This document shows positions 16,470 through 25,396 of a DNA stretch of 64,000 bases, piece after piece. Each line of letters starts with the position of its first letter. The stretch's first letter is position 1. This DNA comes from RGIG3009 sp045653425. Lineage in GTDB: Bacteria > Bacillota > Clostridia > Oscillospirales > Acutalibacteraceae. The stretch spans positions 1 through 64,000 of the forward strand of contig JAZOLU010000027.1 in NCBI GenBank assembly GCA_045653425.1, written 5' to 3'. The translations under genes were made by a program, and so were the position numbers. The notes beneath the pieces were generated by a model. It saw only the letters and a list, made by a program, of their open reading frames with translations, made no database searches and was not told the origin of the DNA.

Positions 16470-17540
16470 TTACAAACAAAGTAAGTCTTTGGGCACGTGG
16501 GTTAGGTTGCGTATGCCGGTGTCGGTAATTAACACCATATCCTCAATACGCACGCCCAACCGTCCCGCCACGTAAATACCGGGCTCTACCGTTACCACGT
16601 TTCCTGCCTGCAAACGTGCTTCCCCCGCACGGGAGGATAACCGCGGGGATTCGTGAATTTCCACGCCCACACCGTGCCCCGTGCCGTGACCAAAGCAATC
16701 GCCGTAGCCCGCTTGCTCAATAACACGGCGCGCCGCGGTATCACCTTCGGTACAGAGCAATCCCGCGCGCAAAGAGGATAACGCCGCCTCTTGTGCGGCT
16801 AACACGGTTTGGTATACCGCGCGTTGCTCATCACTCACCTCTCCCAGTGCCACGGTACGGGTCATATCCGCGTGGTATCCGTTTACCACGGCACCAAAAT
16901 CCAGGGTGAGAAACTCGCCGCGGCACAACGGCTTATCCGACGGAATCCCGTGCGGTTGCGCACCGTTCACACCGGAAACCGCAATTACATCAAACGCCAT
17001 ACGTTGAGCACCGTTGTGCCGCATAAACATCTCCAATTCCAACGCCACCTCGCGCTCGGTCACGCCTTCGCGAATGTAGGATAAAATGTGAGAAAAGCCC
17101 GCCTCCGTAATGGCTTGCGCCCGCTCAATTTCGGCAATTTCCGCCGCGCTTTTCACCGCGCGCATGGCACAAAGTTGCTCGTCCAACGCGCATCCGTCAT
17201 CCACGGTAACGCCGACAAGCGCCGCCCGCAACCGTGCGGCTTGCGCCGCCGTGGTTTGCGTATTTTCAATGAGCAAGGTGTGCACGCCGTGGTACGCAAG
17301 CAATTCGCTTACCGTTTCCGTTAATTTGGTGACACAACGACACTCCGCACCGCGCACGGTGTGTTGCGCCAATTCGATATAGCGAAAATCCGTTAAAAAA
17401 TAGCACGTGTCTGCCGTGACCAACACCCAACTGTCCCCCGACGGGAACCCCGTTAAATAACACAAATGGTGCGGGGCGTTAATGAGAGCCGCCGCGTTGT
17501 TAGGCAGCCACGCCGCCAGTGTGCGCAAACGTTCCGTCAT
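16470..17540 (-). CDS. Xaa-Pro aminopeptidase (M24B)
   Basis: The 356-aa enzyme removes N-terminal residues next to proline. A creatinase N-domain (1-125) precedes the catalytic domain. All five metal ligands are visible: two Asp in LDFGAVVNGYHADMTRT, His in GHGTGHGVG, Glu in VTVEPGIY and Glu in VRIEDM. This contrasts with the metal-less homologue at 5052-6221. The start overlaps the stop of the upstream TIM-barrel gene by 4 nt (ATGA), so the two are translationally coupled. Confidence 0.93.
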   Translation of the reverse strand: MTERLRTLAAWLPNNAAALINAPHHLCYLTGFPSGDSWVLVTADTCYFLTDFRYIELAQHTVRGAECRCVTKLTETVSELLAYHGVHTLLIENTQTTAAQAARLRAALVGVTVDDGCALDEQLCAMRAVKSAAEIAEIERAQAITEAGFSHILSYIREGVTEREVALELEMFMRHNGAQRMAFDVIAVSGVNGAQPHGIPSDKPLCRGEFLTLDFGAVVNGYHADMTRTVALGEVSDEQRAVYQTVLAAQEAALSSLRAGLLCTEGDTAARRVIEQAGYGDCFGHGTGHGVGVEIHESPRLSSRAGEARLQAGNVVTVEPGIYVAGRLGVRIEDMVLITDTGIRNLTHVPKDLLCL

Positions 17541-18394
17541 ACCGCTGCCCCACTTTCGTACAGTGCCTGTAAGGTGACCGCGTCCGCCGCCTGTGTGCCG
17601 TCCGACTCACAAATAAACGTGGGGGTAAGCCCCCGCTCGCGCACCAATGCCATTAGCGGCGCCGGTTCGGGGCCGTAAACTTCATCCGCAAACGTTAAAT
17701 GCCGTTTTTCGCCGCCTTTGGTATATTCAATTTTGGAAAAATGCGCGTGGAACCGTGCGCCGCGCTCGGCACCCAATTCGTTATGCAAGCGGTCCAGCGC
17801 CGCCGCAAACGCCTCCCGCGTGTTTAAGCCACCCTGCGTGCGGCTGTTCAAATGTCCAAAATCCACGCACGGTAAAAAGCGGTCATCCACACGGCAAAAC
17901 TGCAACACCTCATCCAAATCGCCCAACTGGTTAATTTTTCCCATTGTTTCGGGACAAATATGGATGTGAGACAACCCCTCGCTGTCCAACGCCTCTTGCG
18001 CGCGACGCAAGGTGTGCGCCGCCAATGCCGTTGCCTCGTTGCGGGAAAGCCCGCCCAAACCGCCGGGATGTGCTACAATACGGTCGCCACCCATAAGTGC
18101 CACTGCACGCGCACTTTCCAAAATATAACGAATAGAATTATCACGCTTGTCCGGTTCGGCAGAAGCCAGCGAAATGAAATACGGCGCGTGCAGCGATATC
18201 TGAATATCGTACTTTGCCGCTTCGGCTGCCAACGCGCGCGCCGTATCCTCCGACACGCGCACGCCCCGTCCGCATTGGTACTCATACGCCGTTAGCCCCA
18301 GCGAATGTAACCACGCGGGGGCTTGTACTGTGGCTTTGTTGCCCGCTTCATAAAACGCGTCCGCGTTGCCGGCGGGGCCGAATCGTGCCATCAT
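17537..18394 (-). CDS. Endonuclease IV-like TIM-barrel protein
   Basis: The 285-aa protein has the AP-endonuclease-2/xylose-isomerase-like barrel with metal-site motifs: LHAPYFISLAS, VAHPGG, CPETMGK, CVDFGHLNSRTQG, HAHFSKIEY and CESDGTQA. It is probably an apurinic-site endonuclease, though family members of this length in Clostridia are often only annotated as TIM-barrel proteins. The start is the first of two adjacent ATGs (18394), 7 nt after GGGAGGAGG. It overlaps the yqeG-like gene upstream by 4 nt. Confidence 0.8.
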   Translation of the reverse strand: MMARFGPAGNADAFYEAGNKATVQAPAWLHSLGLTAYEYQCGRGVRVSEDTARALAAEAAKYDIQISLHAPYFISLASAEPDKRDNSIRYILESARAVALMGGDRIVAHPGGLGGLSRNEATALAAHTLRRAQEALDSEGLSHIHICPETMGKINQLGDLDEVLQFCRVDDRFLPCVDFGHLNSRTQGGLNTREAFAAALDRLHNELGAERGARFHAHFSKIEYTKGGEKRHLTFADEVYGPEPAPLMALVRERGLTPTFICESDGTQAADAVTLQALYESGAAV

Positions 18395-18894
18395 TGCGAT
18401 TCCTCCTCCCGCAGTTTGCGGCGAATGGGACGTTCCCACACCCGCCGCCATTGCAAAAACGGTTTGCCGTGTTCTTTTTGAATGGGGTCAAGCAAAATGC
18501 AGGGAAAGCCGCCCAGGTTTGCCCCTAACACATCCGTGAAAATTTGGTCGCCCACCGCGGCACACTGCCGACGGGGTAACCCCAACCGCCTCGCCGCCCG
18601 CCAAAATCCAAGCGGTGACGGTTTGCACGACAATGACAAATGTTGCAACCCCAGTTGCCGAGCAAACGGCTCTACCCGCCATTCCCACGAATTGGATACC
18701 ACCGTGAGCGCAATGCCCGCCGCTTTCATTTGTTCCAGCCACGCCGCAATATCCGGCGCTAAATATTGGCTGTGATGCACCGTGAGCGTGTTGTCCACGT
18801 CCAGAAACAACCCACGTACACCAAGTGCTTTCAAATCGTCCAGCGTAATATCCGTAATGCGGTGACGGTATAATTTAGGATACAACAGCGTCAT
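18391..18894 (-). CDS. yqeG: YqeG-family HAD-IIIA phosphatase
   Basis: The 167-aa protein has the HAD motif LFLDVDNTL (Asp nucleophile near 29), motif II VVSNS, Lys in CKPSP and motif III AVGDQIFTDVLGAN. The family is related to phosphatidylglycerophosphate phosphatases (GEP4), so a role in phospholipid synthesis is possible. The ATG at 18894 follows AAAAGGAGG; upstream in-frame starts lack a site. It leads a three-gene overlapping set (yqeG, endonuclease-IV-like, M24). Confidence 0.88.
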   Translation of the reverse strand: MTLLYPKLYRHRITDITLDDLKALGVRGLFLDVDNTLTVHHSQYLAPDIAAWLEQMKAAGIALTVVSNSWEWRVEPFARQLGLQHLSLSCKPSPLGFWRAARRLGLPRRQCAAVGDQIFTDVLGANLGGFPCILLDPIQKEHGKPFLQWRRVWERPIRRKLREEESQ

Positions 18895-18927
18895 TTCTGC
18901 GCCTCCTTTTACCATAAACATAGAAAC

Positions 18928-18954
18928 AAAAAACGGGCGTATAGCCCGTTTTTT
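18928..18954 (-). terminator. rpsU terminator
   Basis: AAAACGGGC/GCCCGTTTT hairpin with T-rich and A-rich flanks directly after the rpsU stop codon. Confidence 0.85.
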
Positions 18955-18956
18955 GG

Positions 18957-19133
18957 TTATTTGAACTTTCTCTTACGAGCGGCCTCGGACTTCTTCTTGC
19001 GTTTCACGGAAGGCTTCTCGTAGTGCTCGCGCTTGCGCACCTCGGCGAGGACACCGGAACGGGCACAGGACTTCTTCCAACGGCGCAGAGCGCTGTCCAG
19101 AGATTCGTTCTCTTTGACTTTGACCTCTGACAT
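18957..19133 (-). CDS. rpsU: Ribosomal protein bS21
   Basis: The 58-aa basic protein has the bS21 pattern: VKENESLDSALRRWKKSC, then GVLAEVRKREHYEKPSVKRKKKSEAARKR. It is a 30S subunit protein involved in initiation. The ATG at 19133 gives the family length; in-frame starts upstream would add residues not found in bS21. It is monocistronic, with its own promoter and terminator. Confidence 0.95.
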   Translation of the reverse strand: MSEVKVKENESLDSALRRWKKSCARSGVLAEVRKREHYEKPSVKRKKKSEAARKRKFK

Positions 19134-19200
19134 TCTTATTCCCTCCCTCCGCCTGATAGCAGGGGTTTTTCGTTTCGTGCAGATACAACGATACCCATTG

Positions 19201-19229
19201 AGTATACAACAAAATAGTGCCGCCGTCAA
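19201..19229 (-). promoter_or_regulatory. rpsU promoter
   Basis: On the minus strand TTGACG, 17 nt, TATACT; the leader to the rpsU ATG is about 60 nt. Confidence 0.8.
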
Positions 19230-19295
19230 GTGCTTTGTGAAAATTTCCTACAACGTTTTATCATCTTTCGGGTGAACCCTGTCATGCACGGTGCC

Positions 19296-21713
19296 TTACA
19301 GTTTCACTACCAAATTCACCAGCCGGCCCGGTACATACAATTCCTTGACCAGTTGTTTGCCATCCAGTTCTTGCGCAACGCGCTCCTGCGATTTGGCAAC
19401 CGCCAACACATCTGCCGCGTCGCTGTCCGCCGACACGGTAATACGGGTACGCACTTTTCCGTTAACCTGTACCACAATCTCTACCGTATCCTCCACGCAC
19501 TTGGCGGGGTCGAACACCGGCCATGGCGTGTATGCCAATTCCGTTTGGTGACCCAGCATTTCCCACAATTCCTCTGTCATATGCGGCGCAAAGGGATTGA
19601 GCAACTGTACCAGCACCGCGTATTCGGCGCGGGTAGCACCGCCGGCGGCGTTAAACTCGTTGAGCAACGCCATCATAGCGGCAATGGCGGTATTAAACTT
19701 CAAATTCTCAATATCCTCGCCCACCTTGCGGATGGTCTTGTGGATAACCGCTTCCAGTGCGGGGCGAATGGTATCGCCCTCCACCAAGTGCTCGGACAAC
19801 GCCCACACGCGCTCCAAGAAACGGCGCGAACCACGAATACTGTCGCTCGACCACGGCGCGGCTTTCTCAAAGTCACCGATAAACATTTCATACACACGCA
19901 AGGTGTCAGCCCCAAACTCGTTGACAATGTCATCGGGGTTGACCACGTTGCCGCGGGATTTGGACATTTTTTCGCCGTTTTCGCCCAAAATCATTCCGTG
20001 GCTGGTGCGCTTGGCATACGGTTCCGGCGTGGGGACCACGCCGATATCGTACAAGAATTTGTGCCAGAAACGGCTGTACAGTAAGTGCAACGTGGTATGT
20101 TCCATACCGCCGTTGTACCAGTTTACCGGCATCCAGTAATTCAGCGCCTCGGGCGATGCCAATGCCTCGGTGTTGTGCGGGTCGCAATAGCGCAGGAAAT
20201 ACCACGAAGAACCCGCCCACTGCGGCATGGTATCGGTTTCGCGCTTGGCGGGTGCACCGCACTTGGGACAGGTGGTATTCACCCACTCATCCATTGCCGC
20301 CAGCGGCGATTCGCCGTTGTCGGTGGGCTCGTAACTGGCCACTTTCGGCAAGCGAATGGGCAACTGCTCCTCCGGCACTGCCACCTGTCCGCAATGCGGA
20401 CAATGCACAATCGGAATGGGTTCGCCCCAATAACGCTGGCGGGAAAATACCCAGTCGCGCAGTTTGTAGTTGACTTTCGGCTCGCCGATGCCCTGCTTTT
20501 CCAAATACTCAATAATGGCGACTTTTGCTTCTTCCACGGACATGCCGTTGAGGAAGCCGGAGTTCACCATCACGCCGGTGGCGCAGTCGGTAAATGCCTC
20601 CTGCTCCACGTTGCCGCCCTGCACCACTTCCACAATGGGCAGGTCAAAAGCACGGGCAAACTCCCAGTCGCGCGTGTCGTGCGCCGGCACCGCCATAATG
20701 GCACCCGTGCCATACGATACCAACACGTAATCCGAAATAAACACCGGAATTTCTGCGCCGTTTACGGGGTTAATGGCATTAACGCCGCATAACCGCACAC
20801 CGGTTTTGTCCTTGGCTACTTCGGTGCGCTCAAAATCGGATTTGCGCGCCGCCGCTTCTTGATAAGTGCGTACGTCGTCCGCGTTGGTGATTAACCCTTG
20901 CTCCACCCACGTTTGTACCAAAGGGTGTTCGGGCGACACTACCATATACGTAGCACCAAACAAGGTGTCGGGGCGGGTGGTGTATACCTCTATCGGGTCG
21001 CCCGCGGTAGTGGCAAAACGCACCTGAGCACCGGTGGAACGCCCAATCCAGTTAATCTGCTGAGCGCGCACGCGGTCAGGATAATCCACCAACGACAAGT
21101 CGTCAATCAAGCGTTGCGCATAGGCAGTGATTTTTAACATCCACTGGCTTTTTACCTTGTGAACCACTTCGCCGCCGCACCGCTCGCACACGCCGCCGAC
21201 CACTTCTTCGTTTGCCAGCACGCACTTGCAAGAAGTACACCAGTTTACCGCCATTTCCTTTTTATACGCCAATCCCTGCTTGAATAATTGCAGGAAAATC
21301 CACTGTGTCCACTTATAATATGCCGGGTCGGTGGTGTTAATTTCCCGCGTCCAGTCAAACGAAAGACCCAACCCCTGTAACTGCGCCTTAAACCGCGCCA
21401 CGTTGTTTTTGGTTACTTCTTCGGGATGAATGTGATGTTGAATGGCAAAATTTTCGGTGGGTAAGCCAAATGCGTCCCATCCCATAGGGTACAGCACATT
21501 GTACCCCTGCATCCGCCGTTTGCGCGCCACCACGTCCAATGCGGTGTATGAACGGGGATGTCCCACGTGCAACCCTTGCCCCGACGGGTAAGGGAATTCC
21601 ACCAGCGCAAAATACGCCGGTTTACTGTAATCGTTAGAGGCGGCAAAGGTGTTTTCCGTCTCCCACTTGTGCTGCCATTTCTTTTCAATAACAGCGGAAT
21701 CAAACTTTTTCAT
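19296..21713 (-). CDS. leuS: Leucyl-tRNA synthetase
   Basis: The 805-aa class I synthetase has HVGH in PYPSGQGLHVGHPRSYT near residue 45, a CP1 editing domain (about 220-410, with the GTGAIMAVPAHD motif), KMSKS in GEKMSKSRGN near 575 and an anticodon-binding C-terminus. Length matches bacterial LeuRS. The ATG at 21713 follows GGAGGGG. It overlaps rsfS by 14 nt and is the last gene of the long minus-strand run. No T-box leader is possible because it is internal to the operon. Confidence 0.97.
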   Translation of the reverse strand: MKKFDSAVIEKKWQHKWETENTFAASNDYSKPAYFALVEFPYPSGQGLHVGHPRSYTALDVVARKRRMQGYNVLYPMGWDAFGLPTENFAIQHHIHPEEVTKNNVARFKAQLQGLGLSFDWTREINTTDPAYYKWTQWIFLQLFKQGLAYKKEMAVNWCTSCKCVLANEEVVGGVCERCGGEVVHKVKSQWMLKITAYAQRLIDDLSLVDYPDRVRAQQINWIGRSTGAQVRFATTAGDPIEVYTTRPDTLFGATYMVVSPEHPLVQTWVEQGLITNADDVRTYQEAAARKSDFERTEVAKDKTGVRLCGVNAINPVNGAEIPVFISDYVLVSYGTGAIMAVPAHDTRDWEFARAFDLPIVEVVQGGNVEQEAFTDCATGVMVNSGFLNGMSVEEAKVAIIEYLEKQGIGEPKVNYKLRDWVFSRQRYWGEPIPIVHCPHCGQVAVPEEQLPIRLPKVASYEPTDNGESPLAAMDEWVNTTCPKCGAPAKRETDTMPQWAGSSWYFLRYCDPHNTEALASPEALNYWMPVNWYNGGMEHTTLHLLYSRFWHKFLYDIGVVPTPEPYAKRTSHGMILGENGEKMSKSRGNVVNPDDIVNEFGADTLRVYEMFIGDFEKAAPWSSDSIRGSRRFLERVWALSEHLVEGDTIRPALEAVIHKTIRKVGEDIENLKFNTAIAAMMALLNEFNAAGGATRAEYAVLVQLLNPFAPHMTEELWEMLGHQTELAYTPWPVFDPAKCVEDTVEIVVQVNGKVRTRITVSADSDAADVLAVAKSQERVAQELDGKQLVKELYVPGRLVNLVVKL

Positions 21714-22074
21714 TGGTATCCCCCTCCAAAAAACTGGCCGTATCCAAAACGTTGGCATCTTGCCACAAACGTTCCAAATCGTAAAATTCGCGAGAACTCT
21801 CCAAAAACACGTGCAACACCACCGAACCAAAATCCAGCAACGTCCACAATGCCGTGTTGTAGCCCTCCGTGTGAAGCGGATGGATGCCCGCCTGCGCCAA
21901 CGCGGTTTCTACATAATCAATCAGTGCTTTTACCTGCGTGGTACTGCCGCCCGAAGTAATAATAAACCGGTCGGCCAACGACGTAACCCCGCTAACATCC
22001 AACACGCGAATGTCCCGCGCTTTGTGTGTGTCCAACGACACAACAATGGCTTTGGTTATTTCATTCAGCGTCAT
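21700..22074 (-). CDS. rsfS: Ribosomal silencing factor RsfS
   Basis: The 124-aa protein has the RsfS/YbeB core: DIRVLDVSGVTSLADRFIITSG and VVLHVFLESSREFYDLERLW. It binds uL14 and blocks subunit joining when nutrients are short. It lies between the LCP gene and leuS, a common Clostridia order. Confidence 0.95.
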   Translation of the reverse strand: MTLNEITKAIVVSLDTHKARDIRVLDVSGVTSLADRFIITSGGSTTQVKALIDYVETALAQAGIHPLHTEGYNTALWTLLDFGSVVLHVFLESSREFYDLERLWQDANVLDTASFLEGDTNEKV

Positions 22075-22077
22075 AGT

Positions 22078-23295
22078 TTACCCCGCTTTTTTGGTTGTGG
22101 TAGCCGTACTTTGCGCGGTTGTGCTTGTTGACGATGCCTCCACAAATCCTGTTTGTGTTACCGCAATGTCCGAAAGCACCTGCCGATGCGTATTTTCCGT
22201 GCCGCCCGTTGCCAACTCCGTTACTTGCAAATCTGCCTCGGTCACTTCGTTGTCATACGGATGGAAATCGGCATTCAGCACCTTTACCAGCGAAGCGCGA
22301 TGCACACTGTAATACGAATTGGCGTTAAACGCGGTAATCTCGCCGGGGATGATTTGCGCCGTCATCTTTTCCGGCGTTACCTTTTTGAGTTCTTTTACCA
22401 AGCTCACCATATCGGCGGCGGTCACGTTGCTGCGAATGGGCGTGGACCCGCTCATCAGCGGTATGATCGACGTGTCGTTCAGTTGTTCCTCACTTTGGGC
22501 GCACAGCCGCTGGAACAGTGCCAAAAACACCTTGCGCTGCCGCACCAAACGCGCCACGTCGCCACTCACGCCCTTGTCGCGTTTAAGCACGTAGTCCAAC
22601 GCGCCCGCGCCGTCCAGCGTTTTCACGCCTTTGCCGTAGGAAACATCGCCCAGTTTCATAGCGGATTCTAACTCCACATCCACGCCGCCGAGCAAGTTTA
22701 TCAGTTTAACAAACCCTTCTTGCGGTAAAAAGAAGTAACCGTCCACCGGCAACGAATACTGCTCGTTAAAAATAGAGGAAACGTTGTACCACTGCGAGCC
22801 CTTTTTGGTAGTGACGGTATGACCGGCGGCTTTGTGCTGGTCAATTTCCGTTTTATAAATGCGCTTGCCTTCAAATTCGCACCAATCCAGCGGTGCGGGG
22901 TTGCCCCACACGCTGCCCGCCTTTTTTACCGCCCAAGCATCACTATCACCCAAATACGTATCCTGCGGCACTTCCAAAATGCTGAGGGTATCTTTTTTCT
23001 TATCGTGGCACACCAAGGAAAGGTGTTCGGTATCCCCTGTTTCGGGGTCGGCACCCAATAAGCCCACCACATAATACGCCACCTTTTTTTGCAGTGCCGT
23101 GGGGGTGGTGTCCAGCACGTTCACGTCCGATACGGTATTGTCCTTGTGCTGGGAGGTATTGTTAATCATTTGTGCCAACACAAAGCCGAAAATAACCACC
23201 AGGGCAATAAACGACAAACCCGCAATGGTTAAAATACTGCTGCCTTTCATACGCTTTTTGCCGGCCGTTTTTTTCTTGCGTGTATCTTTTGCCAT
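22078..23295 (-). CDS. LytR-CpsA-Psr (LCP) family protein
   Basis: The 405-aa protein has a Lys/Arg-rich cytoplasmic start, one TM segment (about 20-43) and an extracellular LCP domain (about 75-310). LCP enzymes attach teichoic-acid-like polymers to peptidoglycan. The Arg-rich phosphate-binding region is seen in DVARLVRQRKVF, and LLGGVDVELESAM matches the family. The C-terminus is Ser/Thr-rich. It overlaps nadD-yqeK by one base. Confidence 0.85.
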   Translation of the reverse strand: MAKDTRKKKTAGKKRMKGSSILTIAGLSFIALVVIFGFVLAQMINNTSQHKDNTVSDVNVLDTTPTALQKKVAYYVVGLLGADPETGDTEHLSLVCHDKKKDTLSILEVPQDTYLGDSDAWAVKKAGSVWGNPAPLDWCEFEGKRIYKTEIDQHKAAGHTVTTKKGSQWYNVSSIFNEQYSLPVDGYFFLPQEGFVKLINLLGGVDVELESAMKLGDVSYGKGVKTLDGAGALDYVLKRDKGVSGDVARLVRQRKVFLALFQRLCAQSEEQLNDTSIIPLMSGSTPIRSNVTAADMVSLVKELKKVTPEKMTAQIIPGEITAFNANSYYSVHRASLVKVLNADFHPYDNEVTEADLQVTELATGGTENTHRQVLSDIAVTQTGFVEASSTSTTAQSTATTTKKAG

Positions 23296-24497
23296 TAGTT
23301 GCCACCGTTCCTTTCTTGGTATTCTTCATAACAGGAAAGCGTATCCGGATGCACCGGAAGCCCCTGCGCGTGCAAGTCCTCAATCGTGTAAGCCAGCGCA
23401 TACCGCATGGCTTCGTCTGCATCACGCTCTGCCAATTCGCGAATCACCTCAACGTCGGGGAAATCGCGGTCCTCCGAGGTGAAATCCGCTAAATACAGCA
23501 CCACTTCCGCCGTGCTCATTCCCGCGCGGCCGGTGGTGTGATACCGCACCGGCAACAAAATCTGCGGGTCGGTAATGCCCAAAATGTGTTCCAAAAACAC
23601 CGCCCCCGCGTGGGCGTGCCACAATTTTGGCGATTGCTGTTCCACAGTGTCTAACAGTATACCAAAGTCTGCAAAAATTTGCAACTGGGAATCGCCGTCG
23701 GTATCTTTCAAAATATCGTGCAGCAATCCCGCCGTATACGCTTTGTCCGGGTCGGCACCGTACAGGTGCGCCAAATGCTCGGCTTGCTTGGCCACCGCCA
23801 ACGAATGGCGATACCGTTTGGGCGTTAGCCGCCCTCGCAAAATGCGGCAGTACTGCTCGTTGGGTGAGTGATGCTCCTGCACAACGGTATACAACTGCTG
23901 TGCCGCCATATATGCCGCCACCGTATCCGGCACCAGCCCTTTTACCGATTGCCCGGCGCGCACCCGCTCGCGAATGTCGGTGGACGACACGTGCGGTGTG
24001 TCAAATGCCTCCACCACGCACTGCGCACCCTGTACTTTTAGCGTGTCGGCATACGCCAGCAATGTCTCCATCGGTACGTCGTCACGCGGCACCGTGCACA
24101 GTACTGCCAAACGGGCAATATCGGCAAACCGATGCCAACTGCCCAGCGTAAGAAACATATCCGCGCCCACCAGTAAAAACAACTGCGTTTGCGGTTGAGC
24201 ACGTTTCATCTCTTCCAGTGTGTTCACGGTAAAACTGGCACCGCGGCGGTTAATTTCCAGTTCCGACACCGCCAGTTCAGGATGCGGCGCACACGCCAAC
24301 CGACACATCTCCACGCGGTCAATGGCGGGAGCCATCTCGGTTTTAATCTTGTGTGGGGGAATAAACGTTGGCATTAGCACCACACGGTCCAAATTCAACC
24401 GTGCGGCAAATTCCCGCGCAAGCAAAATATGCCCGTTGTGAATGGGGTCAAACGTACCGCCGAACAGCGCGATACGCGGTGTGTGCCCGCCGCTCAT
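23295..24497 (-). CDS. nadD: Fused nicotinate-nucleotide adenylyltransferase (NadD) and YqeK HD-domain hydrolase
   Basis: The 400-aa protein joins two enzymes usually encoded separately. Residues 1-195 are NadD, with GGTFDPIHNGH and the SSTDIRERVRAGQSVKGLVP end, which makes NaAD for NAD synthesis. Residues about 210-390 are a YqeK-type HD domain (RYRHSLAVAKQAEHLA; GLLHDILKD; WHAHAG), in homologues a symmetric Ap4A hydrolase. No stop or frameshift separates them. It overlaps yhbY by 4 nt. Confidence 0.9.
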   Translation of the reverse strand: MSGGHTPRIALFGGTFDPIHNGHILLAREFAARLNLDRVVLMPTFIPPHKIKTEMAPAIDRVEMCRLACAPHPELAVSELEINRRGASFTVNTLEEMKRAQPQTQLFLLVGADMFLTLGSWHRFADIARLAVLCTVPRDDVPMETLLAYADTLKVQGAQCVVEAFDTPHVSSTDIRERVRAGQSVKGLVPDTVAAYMAAQQLYTVVQEHHSPNEQYCRILRGRLTPKRYRHSLAVAKQAEHLAHLYGADPDKAYTAGLLHDILKDTDGDSQLQIFADFGILLDTVEQQSPKLWHAHAGAVFLEHILGITDPQILLPVRYHTTGRAGMSTAEVVLYLADFTSEDRDFPDVEVIRELAERDADEAMRYALAYTIEDLHAQGLPVHPDTLSCYEEYQERNGGN

Positions 24498-24790
24498 CGT
24501 ACACGGGGCAGCACAATCTTCTGCTCTTCCGGCGCGGGCCGATACAGCACGAAGGTGCGACCGATAACCTGTACCACCGCCGCGTTGGTAGCAGCGGCCA
24601 ACGCTTCTGCCGCCTCGCGGGCGGTAACGGGAGCGGTTTCCAGCACTTTTCCCTTAATCAGTTCGCGGGCGGTGAGCGCATCGTCTGCCTGCTTCACAAT
24701 GGTATCTGCCATACCGCCTTTGCCCACGTGTACAATGGCTTCCAGCGGGTTTGCCAACCCACGCAAATAGGCGCGTTGTTTGCTTGTCAT
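24494..24790 (-). CDS. yhbY: YhbY family RNA-binding (CRM domain) protein
   Basis: The 98-aa CRM-domain protein has the pattern TSKQRAYLRGLANPLEAIVHVGKGG, LIKGKVLET and VVQVIGRTFVLYRP. It associates with the pre-50S ribosome. It overlaps rdgB and nadD-yqeK by 4 nt on each side. Confidence 0.92.
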   Translation of the reverse strand: MTSKQRAYLRGLANPLEAIVHVGKGGMADTIVKQADDALTARELIKGKVLETAPVTAREAAEALAAATNAAVVQVIGRTFVLYRPAPEEQKIVLPRVR

Positions 24791-25392
24791 ACTCGTTCTC
24801 CTATTCTTTTACGCAATGCCTCCCGAAACGCGCGTAAGGCGTTGCCGCGATGGCTGATTGCATCCTTTTCCTCTTCCGTTAACTCGGCCACTGTTTTACC
24901 GTCGGCCACTATCATTAGCGGGTCATATCCAAACCCACGTTCGCCGCGTTCCTCCGTGCCGATAACACCGTGCATCTCACCCTCGGCGGCAAGCGGTTCG
25001 CTGCCGTCGGGGAACACACAACATACCGCGCACACATAATGCGCGCCCCGCTTTTCCGGCGGTAATCCGTCCAATTCTCCCAGCAGTTTGCGGTTGCGGT
25101 CCTTATCCGTGGCATCCGGCCCGCCGTACCGCGCGGAATAAATACCGGGTCCGCCGTTGAGTGCGTCCACCGCAATACCGGAATCGTCCGCAATGGCGGG
25201 TAATCCGGTTGCGGCGCAAGCAGACGCCGCCTTTAACAGGGCGTTTTCCGCAAAGGTGGTGCCGGTCTCCTCCACCTCCGGCAACACCATACCGAGGTCG
25301 CGGTCGGTCACGGCTTCAATGCCCAGCGGTTCCAAAATGCGTGTGAGTTCCACTAACTTATCTTGATTATGTGTTGCAATGATATACCGCAT
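24787..25392 (-). CDS. rdgB: RdgB/HAM1 family non-canonical purine NTP pyrophosphatase
   Basis: The 201-aa enzyme removes dITP/XTP from the nucleotide pool. Motifs: IATHNQDKLVEL (3-14), ENALLKA, the catalytic ADDSGIAVDAL, GPGIYSARY, RGFGYDP and the C-terminal SHRGNAL. The ATG at 25392 follows GGGAG by 7 nt; the longer open frame would overlap ftsY. Confidence 0.95.
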   Translation of the reverse strand: MRYIIATHNQDKLVELTRILEPLGIEAVTDRDLGMVLPEVEETGTTFAENALLKAASACAATGLPAIADDSGIAVDALNGGPGIYSARYGGPDATDKDRNRKLLGELDGLPPEKRGAHYVCAVCCVFPDGSEPLAAEGEMHGVIGTEERGERGFGYDPLMIVADGKTVAELTEEEKDAISHRGNALRAFREALRKRIGERV

Positions 25393-25396
25393 ACGC

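Noticed and set aside
21700..22100. T-box leader for leuS
   Set aside because: leuS overlaps rsfS and has no leader of its own.
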